A stretch of 64,000 nucleotides of DNA from Candidatus Thalassarchaeum betae (GTDB lineage: Archaea > Thermoplasmatota > Poseidoniia > Poseidoniales > Thalassarchaeaceae): the NCBI GenBank assembly GCA_003193925.1, contig PSPG01000002.1:41258-105257 (forward strand), read 5' to 3'. This document shows positions 1 through 8,182 of this stretch, piece by piece. Position numbers and translations under genes: made by a program. The notes under the pieces were generated by a model. That model did no database searches. It had not been told where the DNA came from and saw only the letters and a list, made by a program, of their open reading frames with translations. Each line of letters begins with the position of its first letter. The stretch's first letter is position 1.

Positions 1-805
1 CTCTCCTCCTCGCTGCTGCGGCGGCTTGGCCCCCCGTCTTGCGCGGTCCAGCCCTCCTGCGCTGGGCTCTGCGGACCCTCACGTCGTCGCTCGACTTGGC
101 CTTCTCCTCCTCTAGCAGATACAGGAGAGGCTCGGGGATCGGGTCTCCGGCGACGACGAGCGGATGGCTCCGGTAGCGGAAGAGCTTGATGTGCCGGTCG
201 ATGATTCGTCCCAAAGGCGCGCTCATCGTGATGTAGGTGGCAATCCAAGCGGGGAATATCCACATCACCCTGTCGTTGAACTCCCACATCGGCACCCAAG
301 GCAGGCTGACGAAGGCCACTCTGAAGGTCTCCACCTCACTGGCCATCCAACTGAAGATTGCGATGATGAAGACCATCGTGAACATCATCGGCCTCATCAT
401 CGCTGACTGCATGGCCATCTGCTCGGGCATCAGTTCCATCTGCAGCTTCTGCATCTTGTCCGCCCGGGCTGTGTCACGGGCCATCTGGGCCTCTCTGAGT
501 TGCTTACTGACCTGGCGTTGGCGGTGACTGAAATGAGCCTGTCTCAAGGGGTCCATGAAGAAGGACCGGATGATAGTGTTCACAACCATGATGCTGGAGC
601 CGACGATGAACACCGTCGGAACGAAGTACAACGAGTGGAACGGGAGCAGGGGTATGAGGACGTAACCCGCCCCGTCGGCCAATGCTATCCGAAGGCTTGG
701 GTTGAGCATCAGCACCACCATCATCACCAGGAGGAAGAGCATTGGAAGCATCATCGAGGACATGGCCTCGGCCTGCGAGTCGCTGCTGGTGCCCGCTGAT
801 GCCAT
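1..805 (-). CDS. EMC3/TMCO1-type (DUF106) membrane protein, Oxa1 superfamily, 3' end cut off by window edge
   Basis: Reading the minus strand from the ATG at 805 gives an uninterrupted frame to base 1, about 268 codons, so the C-terminus lies outside the window. The protein has a hydrophobic helix at about residues 14-33 (rich in Met and Leu), a second at about 40-66, then a polar Arg/Gln/Met-rich coiled-coil stretch (about 70-115), followed by two more helices near 125-150 and 160-185 and a basic tail. This order, with a cytosolic coiled coil between the second and third helices, is the plan of archaeal DUF106 proteins, relatives of EMC3, TMCO1 and YidC/Oxa1, which insert membrane proteins. 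ATG 805 was chosen because an in-frame stop lies a short way upstream with only a TTG between. A 206-residue open frame on the same strand is a shadow. The family call is from architecture, not a search. Confidence 0.75.
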   Translation of the reverse strand, partial: MASAGTSSDSQAEAMSSMMLPMLFLLVMMVVLMLNPSLRIALADGAGYVLIPLLPFHSLYFVPTVFIVGSSIMVVNTIIRSFFMDPLRQAHFSHRQRQVSKQLREAQMARDTARADKMQKLQMELMPEQMAMQSAMMRPMMFTMVFIIAIFSWMASEVETFRVAFVSLPWVPMWEFNDRVMWIFPAWIATYITMSAPLGRIIDRHIKLFRYRSHPLVVAGDPIPEPLLYLLEEEKAKSSDDVRVRRAQRRRAGPRKTGGQAAAAARRR

Positions 806-874
806 GTACCCTCGCTCCGCCAGAACAGGATGAACGCTTCGGTGGACGCCAAAGGCGTCCAATCGGTTCCGCAA

Positions 875-3466
875 TCAGAGGGAATAACTGCAGACGACGC
901 ATACCGATGCGCCTATTTCCGCCTCGGAACCGCATATTGGGCAGACCTCGCCCCCAGGCGCACCAGCCGCTTCCTCCTCCTCTGGCTCTTCTTCCTGCGG
1001 CTCTGGCTCCCCTTCCTGAGACTCTTCTTCCTGAGGCTCTTCTCCCTCCGGCTCTGGCTCCTCGGGTTCTGACTCTGGCTCTGGCTGTCTGGGAAGTTCG
1101 GGGACCCTCTCCGGGTCCACCCACTCTGGAAGGTTAGGCTCCTCGTCGACCTCTGCGCCGAAGGTGGCGCCGTGGAAGTCCTGAGCGTCAGAGACCTTGT
1201 ACTCCGACTCGGGGTCCCCTTGGATCTCGTATGTCACCTCTATCCTCTCTCCCCGCTCAATCCTGCCAATCTTCCACTCGGTATGGGTCCCCTCGGGGGC
1301 TGCCTCCTTCTTCATGCGCACATCACGCTCGCCGTCAATCGAAGAGCGCACCGTGGAGTCCTCGATCGAGAAGGTCCCGGGAACCACGTCATGTAGAGCG
1401 AGGTCGTCGAGGGCGCTGTCGGAGTTGTTCTCGAACATCAGCAGGACCTCGTACCTGCCGGCGTTGCCAGCTGGAAAGACCTCCTTTCCAGTGCTCACGT
1501 TGCGCCGGCGGTGGACGACTCGCATCTGAGGGGGTCTCTCTACGACCCTGGTCGCCACAGGACCAAACTTCTCGGAACCGAAGTCGGCCCTGATGGGGGC
1601 TGCTAGGAGCTCGTTCGCCGGAGAGGGGTCTGGTGCATGCAGCGGATACCTGATCACCATGGTCTTGCCGGGCTGGAGGCCGAGTGGGGCAGAAGTGCCT
1701 ACGGTGATTCTCAGTCCGTGGCCTTCGCTGTCTGGGGAGATCATCCTCTCTTCCAGCTGAATCCCGTTGATCACCTCTATCAGGTACTGCTCCTCATTGA
1801 GGTCGGTACCCCCGATCTCGATGCTCACGTCGTCCTGCGAAGGGGGGTCGAAGATCCCCGGGACGTCATCCAGCAGACGCATGACGTTAATCGGGGCCGA
1901 GCCGTTGTTCTCAATCGATATCGTAGCCTCGATATCAGAAGGCACGAACGACTTGATCCTAGATTTATCATACTGCTTGAGCAGTACTGCGTCCAGCACG
2001 GTCAGTTTCTGCTCCTTCAAGTCGATCGATCCCCTTGACTCGACGGCCACACGAGGCAGGATGGAGGACCTGAACTCGTGGGTGAAACTGGGGCTGTCGG
2101 CCTCCACCCTCTTCTCCATGGAACTCCAGCTCCCCTCGGGAGGGACGTCCTGACGGAGGTCAGAGATGTCCAGTATCGGATTTTCTCTGCCGGACTGCCA
2201 GACAGTCACCCCCGACAGTGTAACCACGAAGGAGGATCTGTTCTCGAACACGGACTTGCAGTGCCAGATCCCGGGTCTGTCATCCTCGACCTTGTCGACT
2301 CTCATCATGTGTAGGGTGGAGCCGGAGACGCGGTCGAAGTCGGCTCTCGAGACCGTCGCCTCAGCAGTGTAATTCGCGGAAGCGACGCCGGCGGAAATCT
2401 TGTCGACCCCCCCGGTGGTGACTCTGGGCGAGAGGGCGAGCACCCTGCTCTCACCGACGTTGAGCCTGCCGATCTCCCAGGAGATATATGAATCCCCGAC
2501 GCTGTACTCAGGGCCGTCGGGAATGTGGAAGTTGTCCGGGAAGGTCCTGCTGACCTCGACCTCCAAGAGAGGGCCGGGCGAGATGTTCTCGACCTCGAGC
2601 TGCAACTCAATCTCCTGTTGCTCCTCGGAGAAGACCAGTGACAGACTATCCTCCTGGTCCCTCTCCGGGTTGGTGTCGATGGATTCCTTCAGGACCAGCA
2701 TCCGAGGACCGCTGGCGGAGTATGGGATTACCGTGTCCTCGGTGGCCTCGAGCTCCCTCACGGATATCGAGCGCCCTCCGATGTCTGTGGCGCTAGTTGA
2801 TGAGAGTAGTACCTCTATGTCCCATGCCCTGTGCTTCTTGCTTGCGTTTCGCAGTATCAGTTCGCCTTCTATGGTCTGCCGCCTGATCGAGCCGTCGGGA
2901 TTCAGGGTGGAGGTCTCCACTTCGCTCAGGGTGGCGTGTAGCTTGTCGCCCGGGATCGCGTCCACCTCCCTGGCGGACCTCAGGTGGGGAGAGGAAGCCG
3001 GAGCCACTACCGCCTTGGATAGGGCGTCGGCAATGGGGGAGTCCTCTTCAGAGTCCAAGGAGTCCACGGAGGACTCGGGTTCAGCCCAGTCTATCTCGTC
3101 GGCCTCCTGGCTATCTCCCGCACCGCTCAGCGCGGCTAGCGAGTCCTGTAGAGAAGCAGGCTCCTCAGACTCCTCATCCGGGACATCCAAGCCGGGGGGA
3201 GGAGGTGGCGGTGAGTCGGGTCCGGATGGAGTGGGGGAGGGGGCGTCGAAGCCGGGAGGAGGAGAAGGGGCCTCCCCAGGCTCCTCATCAGGCTCACCCG
3301 AAATCTCCCTGTCCTCGAGTTCCATCAAGCCCGGTGGCGGAGGAGGTGGCGAGGGCGCTTGTTCGCCCTCCGAATCGTCATCCTCCTCTTCCTCGAAACC
3401 GGGTGGGGGGGGCGGAGGAGGAGGGAGGGGGAACCCTGAAGGAGGGGGAGGGGGCTCTTCTGACAT
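875..3466 (-). CDS. Proline-rich multidomain protein with DUF11-like repeats and a C-terminal zinc ribbon
   Basis: This encodes 863 residues from the ATG at 3466. The frame extends 44 codons upstream but the extra segment looks untranslated. The first ~110 residues alternate runs of 5-9 prolines ending in Gly-Phe or Gly-Leu with acidic stretches (Glu/Asp runs). Residues ~180-800 hold several beta-sandwich-like repeats with phrases such as NNGSAP and NNSDSALDDL followed by VPGTF, resembling DUF11/CARDB domains. A second acidic Glu/Pro-rich linker precedes a C-terminal CPICG...CVVC treble-Cys zinc ribbon. There is no signal peptide or membrane segment, so the protein is probably cytoplasmic, which is unusual for DUF11-like repeats. 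It lies 69 bases upstream of the EMC3-like gene on the same strand, so they may be co-transcribed. A TATA-like box at about 3511-3517 fits a short leader. Function is unknown. Confidence 0.8.
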   Translation of the reverse strand: MSEEPPPPPSGFPLPPPPPPPPGFEEEEDDDSEGEQAPSPPPPPPGLMELEDREISGEPDEEPGEAPSPPPGFDAPSPTPSGPDSPPPPPPGLDVPDEESEEPASLQDSLAALSGAGDSQEADEIDWAEPESSVDSLDSEEDSPIADALSKAVVAPASSPHLRSAREVDAIPGDKLHATLSEVETSTLNPDGSIRRQTIEGELILRNASKKHRAWDIEVLLSSTSATDIGGRSISVRELEATEDTVIPYSASGPRMLVLKESIDTNPERDQEDSLSLVFSEEQQEIELQLEVENISPGPLLEVEVSRTFPDNFHIPDGPEYSVGDSYISWEIGRLNVGESRVLALSPRVTTGGVDKISAGVASANYTAEATVSRADFDRVSGSTLHMMRVDKVEDDRPGIWHCKSVFENRSSFVVTLSGVTVWQSGRENPILDISDLRQDVPPEGSWSSMEKRVEADSPSFTHEFRSSILPRVAVESRGSIDLKEQKLTVLDAVLLKQYDKSRIKSFVPSDIEATISIENNGSAPINVMRLLDDVPGIFDPPSQDDVSIEIGGTDLNEEQYLIEVINGIQLEERMISPDSEGHGLRITVGTSAPLGLQPGKTMVIRYPLHAPDPSPANELLAAPIRADFGSEKFGPVATRVVERPPQMRVVHRRRNVSTGKEVFPAGNAGRYEVLLMFENNSDSALDDLALHDVVPGTFSIEDSTVRSSIDGERDVRMKKEAAPEGTHTEWKIGRIERGERIEVTYEIQGDPESEYKVSDAQDFHGATFGAEVDEEPNLPEWVDPERVPELPRQPEPESEPEEPEPEGEEPQEEESQEGEPEPQEEEPEEEEAAGAPGGEVCPICGSEAEIGASVCVVCSYSL

Positions 3467-3510
3467 GGCGCTAACACCCCGATGGGTGGTCGCGGACGTG
3501 GCTTGGATTG

Positions 3511-3517
3511 GTATAAC
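3511..3517 (-). promoter_or_regulatory. TATA-like box for the proline-rich protein gene
   Basis: The minus strand reads GGTTATACC here, about 45 bases before the ATG at 3466. An archaeal start site would fall near 3488, giving a leader of about 20 bases. This was judged by eye from base composition and spacing. Confidence 0.4.
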
Positions 3518-3570
3518 CATTACTTGTCGGACACTGAGCCGATGGCAGGGCGTCACGAATGGTTGAAGTT

Positions 3571-3589
3571 CTCTCGCCCTTGGCGAGAG
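3571..3589. repeat. Perfect 8-bp inverted repeat abutting the GPN GTPase start
   Basis: CTCTCGCC at 3571-3578 and GGCGAGAG at 3582-3589 are exact reverse complements with a 3-base spacer. They end one base before the GTG start at 3591. The position suits either an operator or an RNA hairpin that would occlude the start codon. No regulator can be assigned. Confidence 0.5.
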
Positions 3590-3590
3590 C

Positions 3591-4433
3591 GTGAGCAATC
3601 AGGACGGGACAGCGCCTCCAGTGCTGTTCGTCGTCGGTACCGCAGGTGCTGGAAAGAGTTCCTTGGTGACTGCCTTCCAACGGTGGGCGCGATTCCTCGA
3701 GGTCGATGTACTCGCGATCAACCTCGACCCCGGGGCCGAGAGGGTGCACTACGACGCGGAGTACGACGTCAGGGACCTCGTTTCGCTGTCTGACGTCATG
3801 GTCGAGTACGACCTAGGCCCTAACGGCGCTCAAATCCTGGCCGCTGACCTGGTGGCGGCACAGGCGACCGAAGTCTTCGACGAGATCGAGGGGCTGTCGT
3901 GCGATCTGCTGATTGTCGACACGCCGGGCCAGGTGGAACTGTTCGCCTTCAGAGAGGCCTCCAACCACCTCGTCAGCGTGATAGGCCAAGGCAGGGCCTG
4001 CCTAATCTTCCTGTTCGACCCGATGCTCTCACGGACTCCGAGCGGCTTCGTGGCGCAGATGCTCCTTTCGGCAATCGTGCACTTCAGGCTGGGGCTCCCT
4101 ACAGCGAACTTCCTCTCCAAGTCGGACTTATTGGAGCCGGAGACCCTCGAGAAGGTGATGGAGTGGGGCGACAACCTGGAGGCGCTGGAGGCCGCGTTGT
4201 ACGAGGAATCGGCCCAGCAAGCCCTCGACAGCCAGTCCGGCAGCCAAAGGGCCGAGTTCGCCATAGGCCAGCTCAGGATGATGCAGCACGCGTCGATACA
4301 GCCTGGCTTGGTGCCCCTTTCCAGTGAGGAGGAGGAGGGACTTGCCGACGTGCTGACCTTCGCACAGTCAGTATTCGGCGGAATGGCTGATGCCAGAGAC
4401 GGATTTGCAGGGGACATAGAGCATGAGAGGTAG
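3591..4433 (+). CDS. GPN-loop GTPase
   Basis: This 280-residue protein starts at GTG 3591. It has a P-loop GTAGAGKSS at residues 16-24, the diagnostic Gly-Pro-Asn insertion at 76-78, the G3 motif DTPGQ at 110-114 and a G4-like SKSD at 176-179, where NKxD is usual. These are the marks of the GPN family (archaeal PAB0955 and eukaryotic Gpn1-3), homodimeric GTPases linked in eukaryotes to RNA polymerase II assembly. The archaeal role is not settled. The length matches the family. Its end overlaps the start of the ornithine carbamoyltransferase gene by 11 bases, so the two are probably translated from one message. The start is preceded by an inverted repeat at 3571-3589. Confidence 0.9.
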   Translation: MSNQDGTAPPVLFVVGTAGAGKSSLVTAFQRWARFLEVDVLAINLDPGAERVHYDAEYDVRDLVSLSDVMVEYDLGPNGAQILAADLVAAQATEVFDEIEGLSCDLLIVDTPGQVELFAFREASNHLVSVIGQGRACLIFLFDPMLSRTPSGFVAQMLLSAIVHFRLGLPTANFLSKSDLLEPETLEKVMEWGDNLEALEAALYEESAQQALDSQSGSQRAEFAIGQLRMMQHASIQPGLVPLSSEEEEGLADVLTFAQSVFGGMADARDGFAGDIEHER

Positions 4434-5382
4434 TGATTCGAAGCGGGACTTGATGGCGATAGACGATGTGAGCGAGGAGTTGTCCGAACTCATCGCCTGG
4501 GCCATCGCCTTCAAGCACGCGGGCGACATCAACTACGAATTCAAACCGCTTGACGGGATGTCGATAGGCTCGATCTACGAGAAGCCGTCGACGAGGACCA
4601 GAGTGTCCTTCGAAGTAGGTGTGAGCAGACTCGGCGGCCACCCTCTGACCCTGTTGTCTAATGACATCCAACTCGGCAAGAGCGAATCCATCGCCGACAC
4701 CGCAGCCGTCCTCTCACGGTACCTCGACGGGATCACGTACAGGTGCTTCAAGCACGGTGACGCGGAGGAACTGGCCAGACACGCCACCGTCCCGGTGATC
4801 AATGCCCTCTCTGACCTACACCACCCCTGTCAGGCGGCTGCTGACCTGATGACCATAGCCGAGCACGGCGAGAGCGTCAGCGGCCACATCGCTTGGGTCG
4901 GCGATGGCAATAATGTGTTCCACGACCTGCTGCTTGCCGGCGTCGCGCTCGGACACGACGTCTCTTACGCGACGCCTGCGGGCTTCGAGCCCGATGAATC
5001 CGTGATGGATAGGGCTCGCAGGATCAGCGCCACCACAGGTGCCATCATCAGCGGCTCCAACGACCCCGTCAAGGCCGTAAGTGGGGCTGGGGTCGTCTAC
5101 ACCGACATCTTCGTGTCGATGGGAGAAGAGCACATGGAGGGCAAGTTCAACGCCTTCGATGGCTTCCAAGTCAACGAGGAACTGGTTTCGAACGCTAACC
5201 CCGACTACCTGTTCATGCACTGCTTACCGGCGCATCGTGGCGAGGAGGTGACCGATGCGGTCATCGACTCCCCTAACAGCGTTGTCTTCGAGCAGGCCGA
5301 GAACAGAATGTGGGCACAGATGTCACTGCTCACTTACCTCTGCAACGAAACTGCTTGGCACGCATTCAGGGAACTCGAGTGA
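4423..5382 (+). CDS. argF: Ornithine carbamoyltransferase
   Basis: This 319-residue enzyme condenses carbamoyl phosphate and ornithine to citrulline in arginine biosynthesis. The carbamoyl-phosphate site STRTR is at residues 56-60, HPCQ at 134-137, the ornithine-binding SMG at 232-234 and the catalytic HCLP at 266-269 followed by AHRGEEV. The HCLP and SMG motifs separate it from aspartate carbamoyltransferase. It overlaps the upstream GPN GTPase by 11 bases. A second in-frame ATG 10 codons in (4453) would remove this overlap and is the alternative start. Its stop codon abuts, with no spacer, the stop codon of the convergent UbiA gene. No other arginine-pathway gene is adjacent. Confidence 0.95.
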   Translation: MRGSDSKRDLMAIDDVSEELSELIAWAIAFKHAGDINYEFKPLDGMSIGSIYEKPSTRTRVSFEVGVSRLGGHPLTLLSNDIQLGKSESIADTAAVLSRYLDGITYRCFKHGDAEELARHATVPVINALSDLHHPCQAAADLMTIAEHGESVSGHIAWVGDGNNVFHDLLLAGVALGHDVSYATPAGFEPDESVMDRARRISATTGAIISGSNDPVKAVSGAGVVYTDIFVSMGEEHMEGKFNAFDGFQVNEELVSNANPDYLFMHCLPAHRGEEVTDAVIDSPNSVVFEQAENRMWAQMSLLTYLCNETAWHAFRELE

Positions 5383-6288
5383 TCAGGCCAACAGAGAGCT
5401 ACCTAGGAGTGCCGCGAGGCACAAGTACATTGATTTCTTGATCAGCTGCTGAGCGGCATGATCCTCAGAGAGTACCAACTTCGGCTTGGCCAGCATCAGC
5501 ACCACCACAGCCGGAATCACTCCAACAAGGTGCAGTTCGGGAAAGATTCCTATTGCGAAGGGCAGCAGCATCGAGGCGAGAGTGAGCAGGAGGAGCGCCC
5601 AAGCTAATGTGCGGGCTCGTTGTGGCCCGACTTGCATGGCGTAGGTGCTTCTCCCCTCGTCGCCCTCCATGTCCTCGACGTCCTTGACTATCTCCCGAGC
5701 GAGGGTGTACAGGACTCCGATGACGAACATGGCCCACGCACGGTGGTTAAACGGCTCGAACACGCCGGCAGCGCCGAACAGCACGACCATGCCGACGGAA
5801 AGGCTGATGGCGATGTTCCCAGACAGGCCCCTCTCCTTGAGGCGCAGGCTGAACGGGGCCGCGGACTCGTAGTTCGTCAGCAGGAAAAGCGCGCCCAGCC
5901 AAATCGCCAGTGAAGGGTACCATCCCTCAATTCCCCCCACCGTGCCGCTCGCAGTCGCAGCAGCGCCTGCAATCGAGACCACCGAGAGCGTCATCATCAG
6001 GGCTATCCCCCTCTTTGCCGAGGCCTCTGAGATGGCACCGGAGGGAAGCGGTCTGTTGGGTCGGTTGACGCGGTCAATCTCCAAGTCGAGGTAGTCGTTC
6101 AACGCGTTCCACGAGCACATGAAGCTCCAGACCGACAGCGCTTGCAATACGGTAATCAGGGCGAAATCGCCCTCTGGCAGCCCGCCCAGAGCCATCATGG
6201 CCCCCAGGAAGACCCCGAACACCCCTACGGTCGAGTTTCCCGCCCTGAACAGGACCCACCATGGCCCTAGTGCACCGCCTCCACCCAC
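5383..6288 (-). CDS. UbiA-family prenyltransferase, probably digeranylgeranylglyceryl phosphate synthase
   Basis: This 301-residue polytopic membrane protein starts at GTG 6288. The first Asp-rich motif, NDYLDLEIDRVNRP, lies at residues 64-77 and the second, around D203, D206 and D210, follows the sequence REIVKD. Both are the Mg-diphosphate sites of UbiA enzymes. About eight hydrophobic segments are visible. In archaea the usual UbiA member of this type transfers a geranylgeranyl chain to geranylgeranylglyceryl phosphate in ether-lipid synthesis, which is the most likely job here, though other prenyl acceptors (quinone, heme) cannot be excluded from sequence alone. Its stop is directly back to back with that of argF. 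Confidence 0.85.
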   Translation of the reverse strand: MGGGGALGPWWVLFRAGNSTVGVFGVFLGAMMALGGLPEGDFALITVLQALSVWSFMCSWNALNDYLDLEIDRVNRPNRPLPSGAISEASAKRGIALMMTLSVVSIAGAAATASGTVGGIEGWYPSLAIWLGALFLLTNYESAAPFSLRLKERGLSGNIAISLSVGMVVLFGAAGVFEPFNHRAWAMFVIGVLYTLAREIVKDVEDMEGDEGRSTYAMQVGPQRARTLAWALLLLTLASMLLPFAIGIFPELHLVGVIPAVVVLMLAKPKLVLSEDHAAQQLIKKSMYLCLAALLGSSLLA

Positions 6289-6329
6289 GCCCTGACTCAG
6301 GGCGGCTGGGCCTTCATTCCTTCCCCGGA

Positions 6330-6584
6330 CTAAGCTGTGGCCTGCAATGCCTGCTGGCTGAGGCTCCAGACGCAGACCGTGTAGGTACTGCCTCTGAACA
6401 GCCCGCGGACGTGTCCGACCTTGGAGAATCTCCTGTCCTTGGCAAGTATGTTACCGACCTGGTTCATCGTGGCTCCCCACCGGAACCTGCCGTTCAGGTG
6501 ATCGAAGATCTCGACGGTGTTGGCGGTGTCGTTCTCCTCGAGGTAGACCCGGACCTCCTCACGGAGCCGTCCTGTCCTGGACAT
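6330..6584 (-). CDS. Small winged-helix-like protein
   Basis: This encodes 84 residues from ATG 6584. It is mostly charged, with a helical first half (LREEVRVYLEEN), a segment EIFDHLNGRF, and a beta-hairpin-like end (KVGHVRGLF...YTVCVWSL), which suggests a single winged helix-turn-helix domain that may bind DNA. The ATG overlaps the TGA of the upstream 91-residue gene as TGATG, a sign of translational coupling. A 20-codon in-frame extension exists but would lie inside that gene. No specific family was recognised. Confidence 0.55.
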   Translation of the reverse strand: MSRTGRLREEVRVYLEENDTANTVEIFDHLNGRFRWGATMNQVGNILAKDRRFSKVGHVRGLFRGSTYTVCVWSLSQQALQATA

Positions 6585-6859
6585 CAGGCCACCACCGTAG
6601 GGGCTGCGCAACTGGCGTGCAGCCTCTCGCGCAGCCCAGCCCAACTCGATGGGCTGACGTTAATCTGCGCGGCCATGCGCGGCATTGGCCCCCATGAATC
6701 GGCCTCAGAGACCACTCCAGCGTAGCTGACCATTGTGGTAGGTGCGGGTTGCGGCACGGGTCCGTTCGTTCTTCGCAGGGTCGCGAGAGAGACCACCCTG
6801 CATGGTTCTGGACGCTTCCTGTAGAGGAGCGTCACTGTGTCGTTCGCTTGTCCGTTCAT
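6584..6859 (-). CDS. Hypothetical 91-residue protein coupled to the winged-helix gene
   Basis: An ATG frame from 6859 with synonymous positions mostly G or C, like the surrounding genes, ends in TGA overlapping the next ATG. There are no recognisable motifs, no membrane segment, and two cysteines. The next upstream feature is the tRNA-Glu gene on the other strand. The overlap and codon composition are the main support. It could still be a chance frame, with the winged-helix gene transcribed alone. Confidence 0.4.
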   Translation of the reverse strand: MNGQANDTVTLLYRKRPEPCRVVSLATLRRTNGPVPQPAPTTMVSYAGVVSEADSWGPMPRMAAQINVSPSSWAGLRERLHASCAAPTVVA

Positions 6860-6961
6860 GGTGGTATGTCATGACTTCTTCATATCAAGCGAGGCAATAG
6901 TCCCGAGAGGTGAAGGTGAAAGTGAACGGAGACCCCCCATAGGCTCTCAAGGCATTGTTTT

Positions 6962-6970
6962 CTTAAGCGG
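6962..6970 (+). promoter_or_regulatory. Box-A-like CTTAAGCGG upstream of tRNA-Glu
   Basis: CTTAAGCGG lies about 28 bases before the mature tRNA 5' end at 6993, the distance expected for an archaeal TATA element and a start at or near the tRNA. The same nine bases recur before the GMP reductase gene at 7091. Confidence 0.45.
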
Positions 6971-6992
6971 GTGTCCGGTGGCCGGAAAACAC

Positions 6993-7070
6993 GCTCGTGT
7001 AGTGTAGTTCGGTCCATCATGACGGACTCTCGATCCGTCGACCCGGGTTCAAATCCCGGCACGAGCACCA
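6993..7070 (+). tRNA. tRNA-Glu (anticodon CTC), CCA encoded
   Basis: The acceptor arms GCTCGTG (6993-6999) and CACGAGC (7060-7066) pair perfectly, followed by discriminator A and a genome-encoded CCA. The anticodon stem ACGGA/TCCGT encloses the loop CTCTCGA, giving anticodon CTC (Glu). The T arm CCGGGTTCAAATCCCGG is intact. The D arm begins TAGTGTAGT, typical of archaeal tRNA-Glu. No intron is visible. Confidence 0.95.
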
Positions 7071-7090
7071 CTATTGTCTCTCATAACGGT

Positions 7091-7099
7091 CTTAAGCGG
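7091..7099 (+). promoter_or_regulatory. Box-A-like CTTAAGCGG upstream of GMP reductase
   Basis: CTTAAGCGG lies about 30 bases before the ATG at 7126. If it acts as the TATA element, the transcript would start within a few bases of the start codon, making the message nearly leaderless. Confidence 0.45.
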
Positions 7100-7125
7100 T
7101 CCTTCGTTGGCGTAGTAAGGTCTCG

Positions 7126-8178
7126 ATGCGCGTTGAGCACGATGTGAAGATGACCTTTGACGATGTTCTGATACGACCTAAGCGCAGTACGCTGGTTTCT
7201 AGATCGGATGTGACTCTGTCGAGGGACTTCAAGTTCCGCCATTCCGATGAGATCTGGAGCGGGGTGCCCATCGTGGCGGCCAACATGGACACCACCGGCC
7301 TGTTCTCGGTGGCCAAGGAGCTGCAGGAGCACGGCATGCTCACCTGCCTACAGAAATTCTACTCGACTCGCGAGTGCGCACGAGCGTGGGAAGACGGGGT
7401 GGACCCGGGCTTCGTCGCAGTCACATGCGGCTCCACGGACGAGAGCTTCGAGCTGCTGCAGCGCAAGATGGCGACCGATGACGGGATCAAGATGATCTGC
7501 GTAGACGTCGCCAATGGCTACCGCGAGGTGTTCGTCGAGTTCGTCAAGCGGGTTCGCGACAAGTTCCAGAGCAAGATTATCATCGCCGGCAACGTTGCCA
7601 CCAGGGAGATGACAGAGGCCCTCATCCTCGCCGGTGCGGACATAGTCAAAGTCGGCATAGGACCGGGCTCGGTCTGCACGACCTGCAAAGTGGCAGGCGT
7701 GGGCTACCCTCAGCTCTCGGCCATCGCGGAGTGCGCTGACGCAGCGCATGGCCTGCTGGGTCACGTGATGGCTGACGGTGGATGCTCCTCACCGGGCGAT
7801 GTCGCGAAGGCCTTCGGCGCGGGTGCGGACTTCGTCATGCTGGGCGGCATGTTCGCGGGACACGACGAGTCCGGTGGGGAGCTCATCAAGGGCGATAACG
7901 GCAGGATGTACAAGTCGTTCTACGGAATGTCATCGAGCAAGGCGATGGAGTCGCATTACGGTGAGGTCGCCGGGCACAGGGCCCCCGAGGGCAAGGAGGT
8001 CAGGGTGCCTTACAGAGGGGAGCTCGGCCTCACCGTGCAGTCCGTTCTTGGGGGAGTCAGGTCGGCCTGCTCGTATGTTGGTGCTCGCAGGATCAAGGAC
8101 CTTCCCAAGTGCACCACCTTCATCCGGGTGTCGCAGACCAGCAACGAGGTCTACGAGCGCTTCAACGTCGGGGAATGA
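7126..8178 (+). CDS. guaC: GMP reductase, bacterial/eukaryotic GuaC type
   Basis: This 350-residue (beta/alpha)8 enzyme reduces GMP to IMP with NADPH, returning guanine nucleotides to the purine pool. The N-terminus follows GuaC ([12 protein letters not shown] at residues 12-23). The catalytic-loop Cys is at 184 within GPGSVCTT, followed by GVGYPQLSA. The phosphate-binding segment is [20 protein letters not shown]. There is no CBS-domain insertion as in IMP dehydrogenase, and the FYGMSS segment and C-terminal [12 protein letters not shown] match GMP reductase. Most archaea lack GuaC, so a bacterial origin is likely (inference). It is preceded by tRNA-Glu and converges with archease. Confidence 0.9.
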   Translation: MRVEHDVKMTFDDVLIRPKRSTLVSRSDVTLSRDFKFRHSDEIWSGVPIVAANMDTTGLFSVAKELQEHGMLTCLQKFYSTRECARAWEDGVDPGFVAVTCGSTDESFELLQRKMATDDGIKMICVDVANGYREVFVEFVKRVRDKFQSKIIIAGNVATREMTEALILAGADIVKVGIGPGSVCTTCKVAGVGYPQLSAIAECADAAHGLLGHVMADGGCSSPGDVAKAFGAGADFVMLGGMFAGHDESGGELIKGDNGRMYKSFYGMSSSKAMESHYGEVAGHRAPEGKEVRVPYRGELGLTVQSVLGGVRSACSYVGARRIKDLPKCTTFIRVSQTSNEVYERFNVGE

Positions 8179-8182
8179 CCTC

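Noticed and set aside
504..1124. 206-codon minus-strand frame rich in Arg and Gly
   Set aside because: It is out of frame with the membrane protein gene at 1-805 and with the zinc-ribbon gene, and has no structure. Both overlapping frames encode recognisable proteins.
2400..3566. 388-codon plus-strand frame opposite the proline-rich gene
   Set aside because: Its Ser/Gly-rich sequence is the complement of Pro/Glu codons in the real gene; a shadow.
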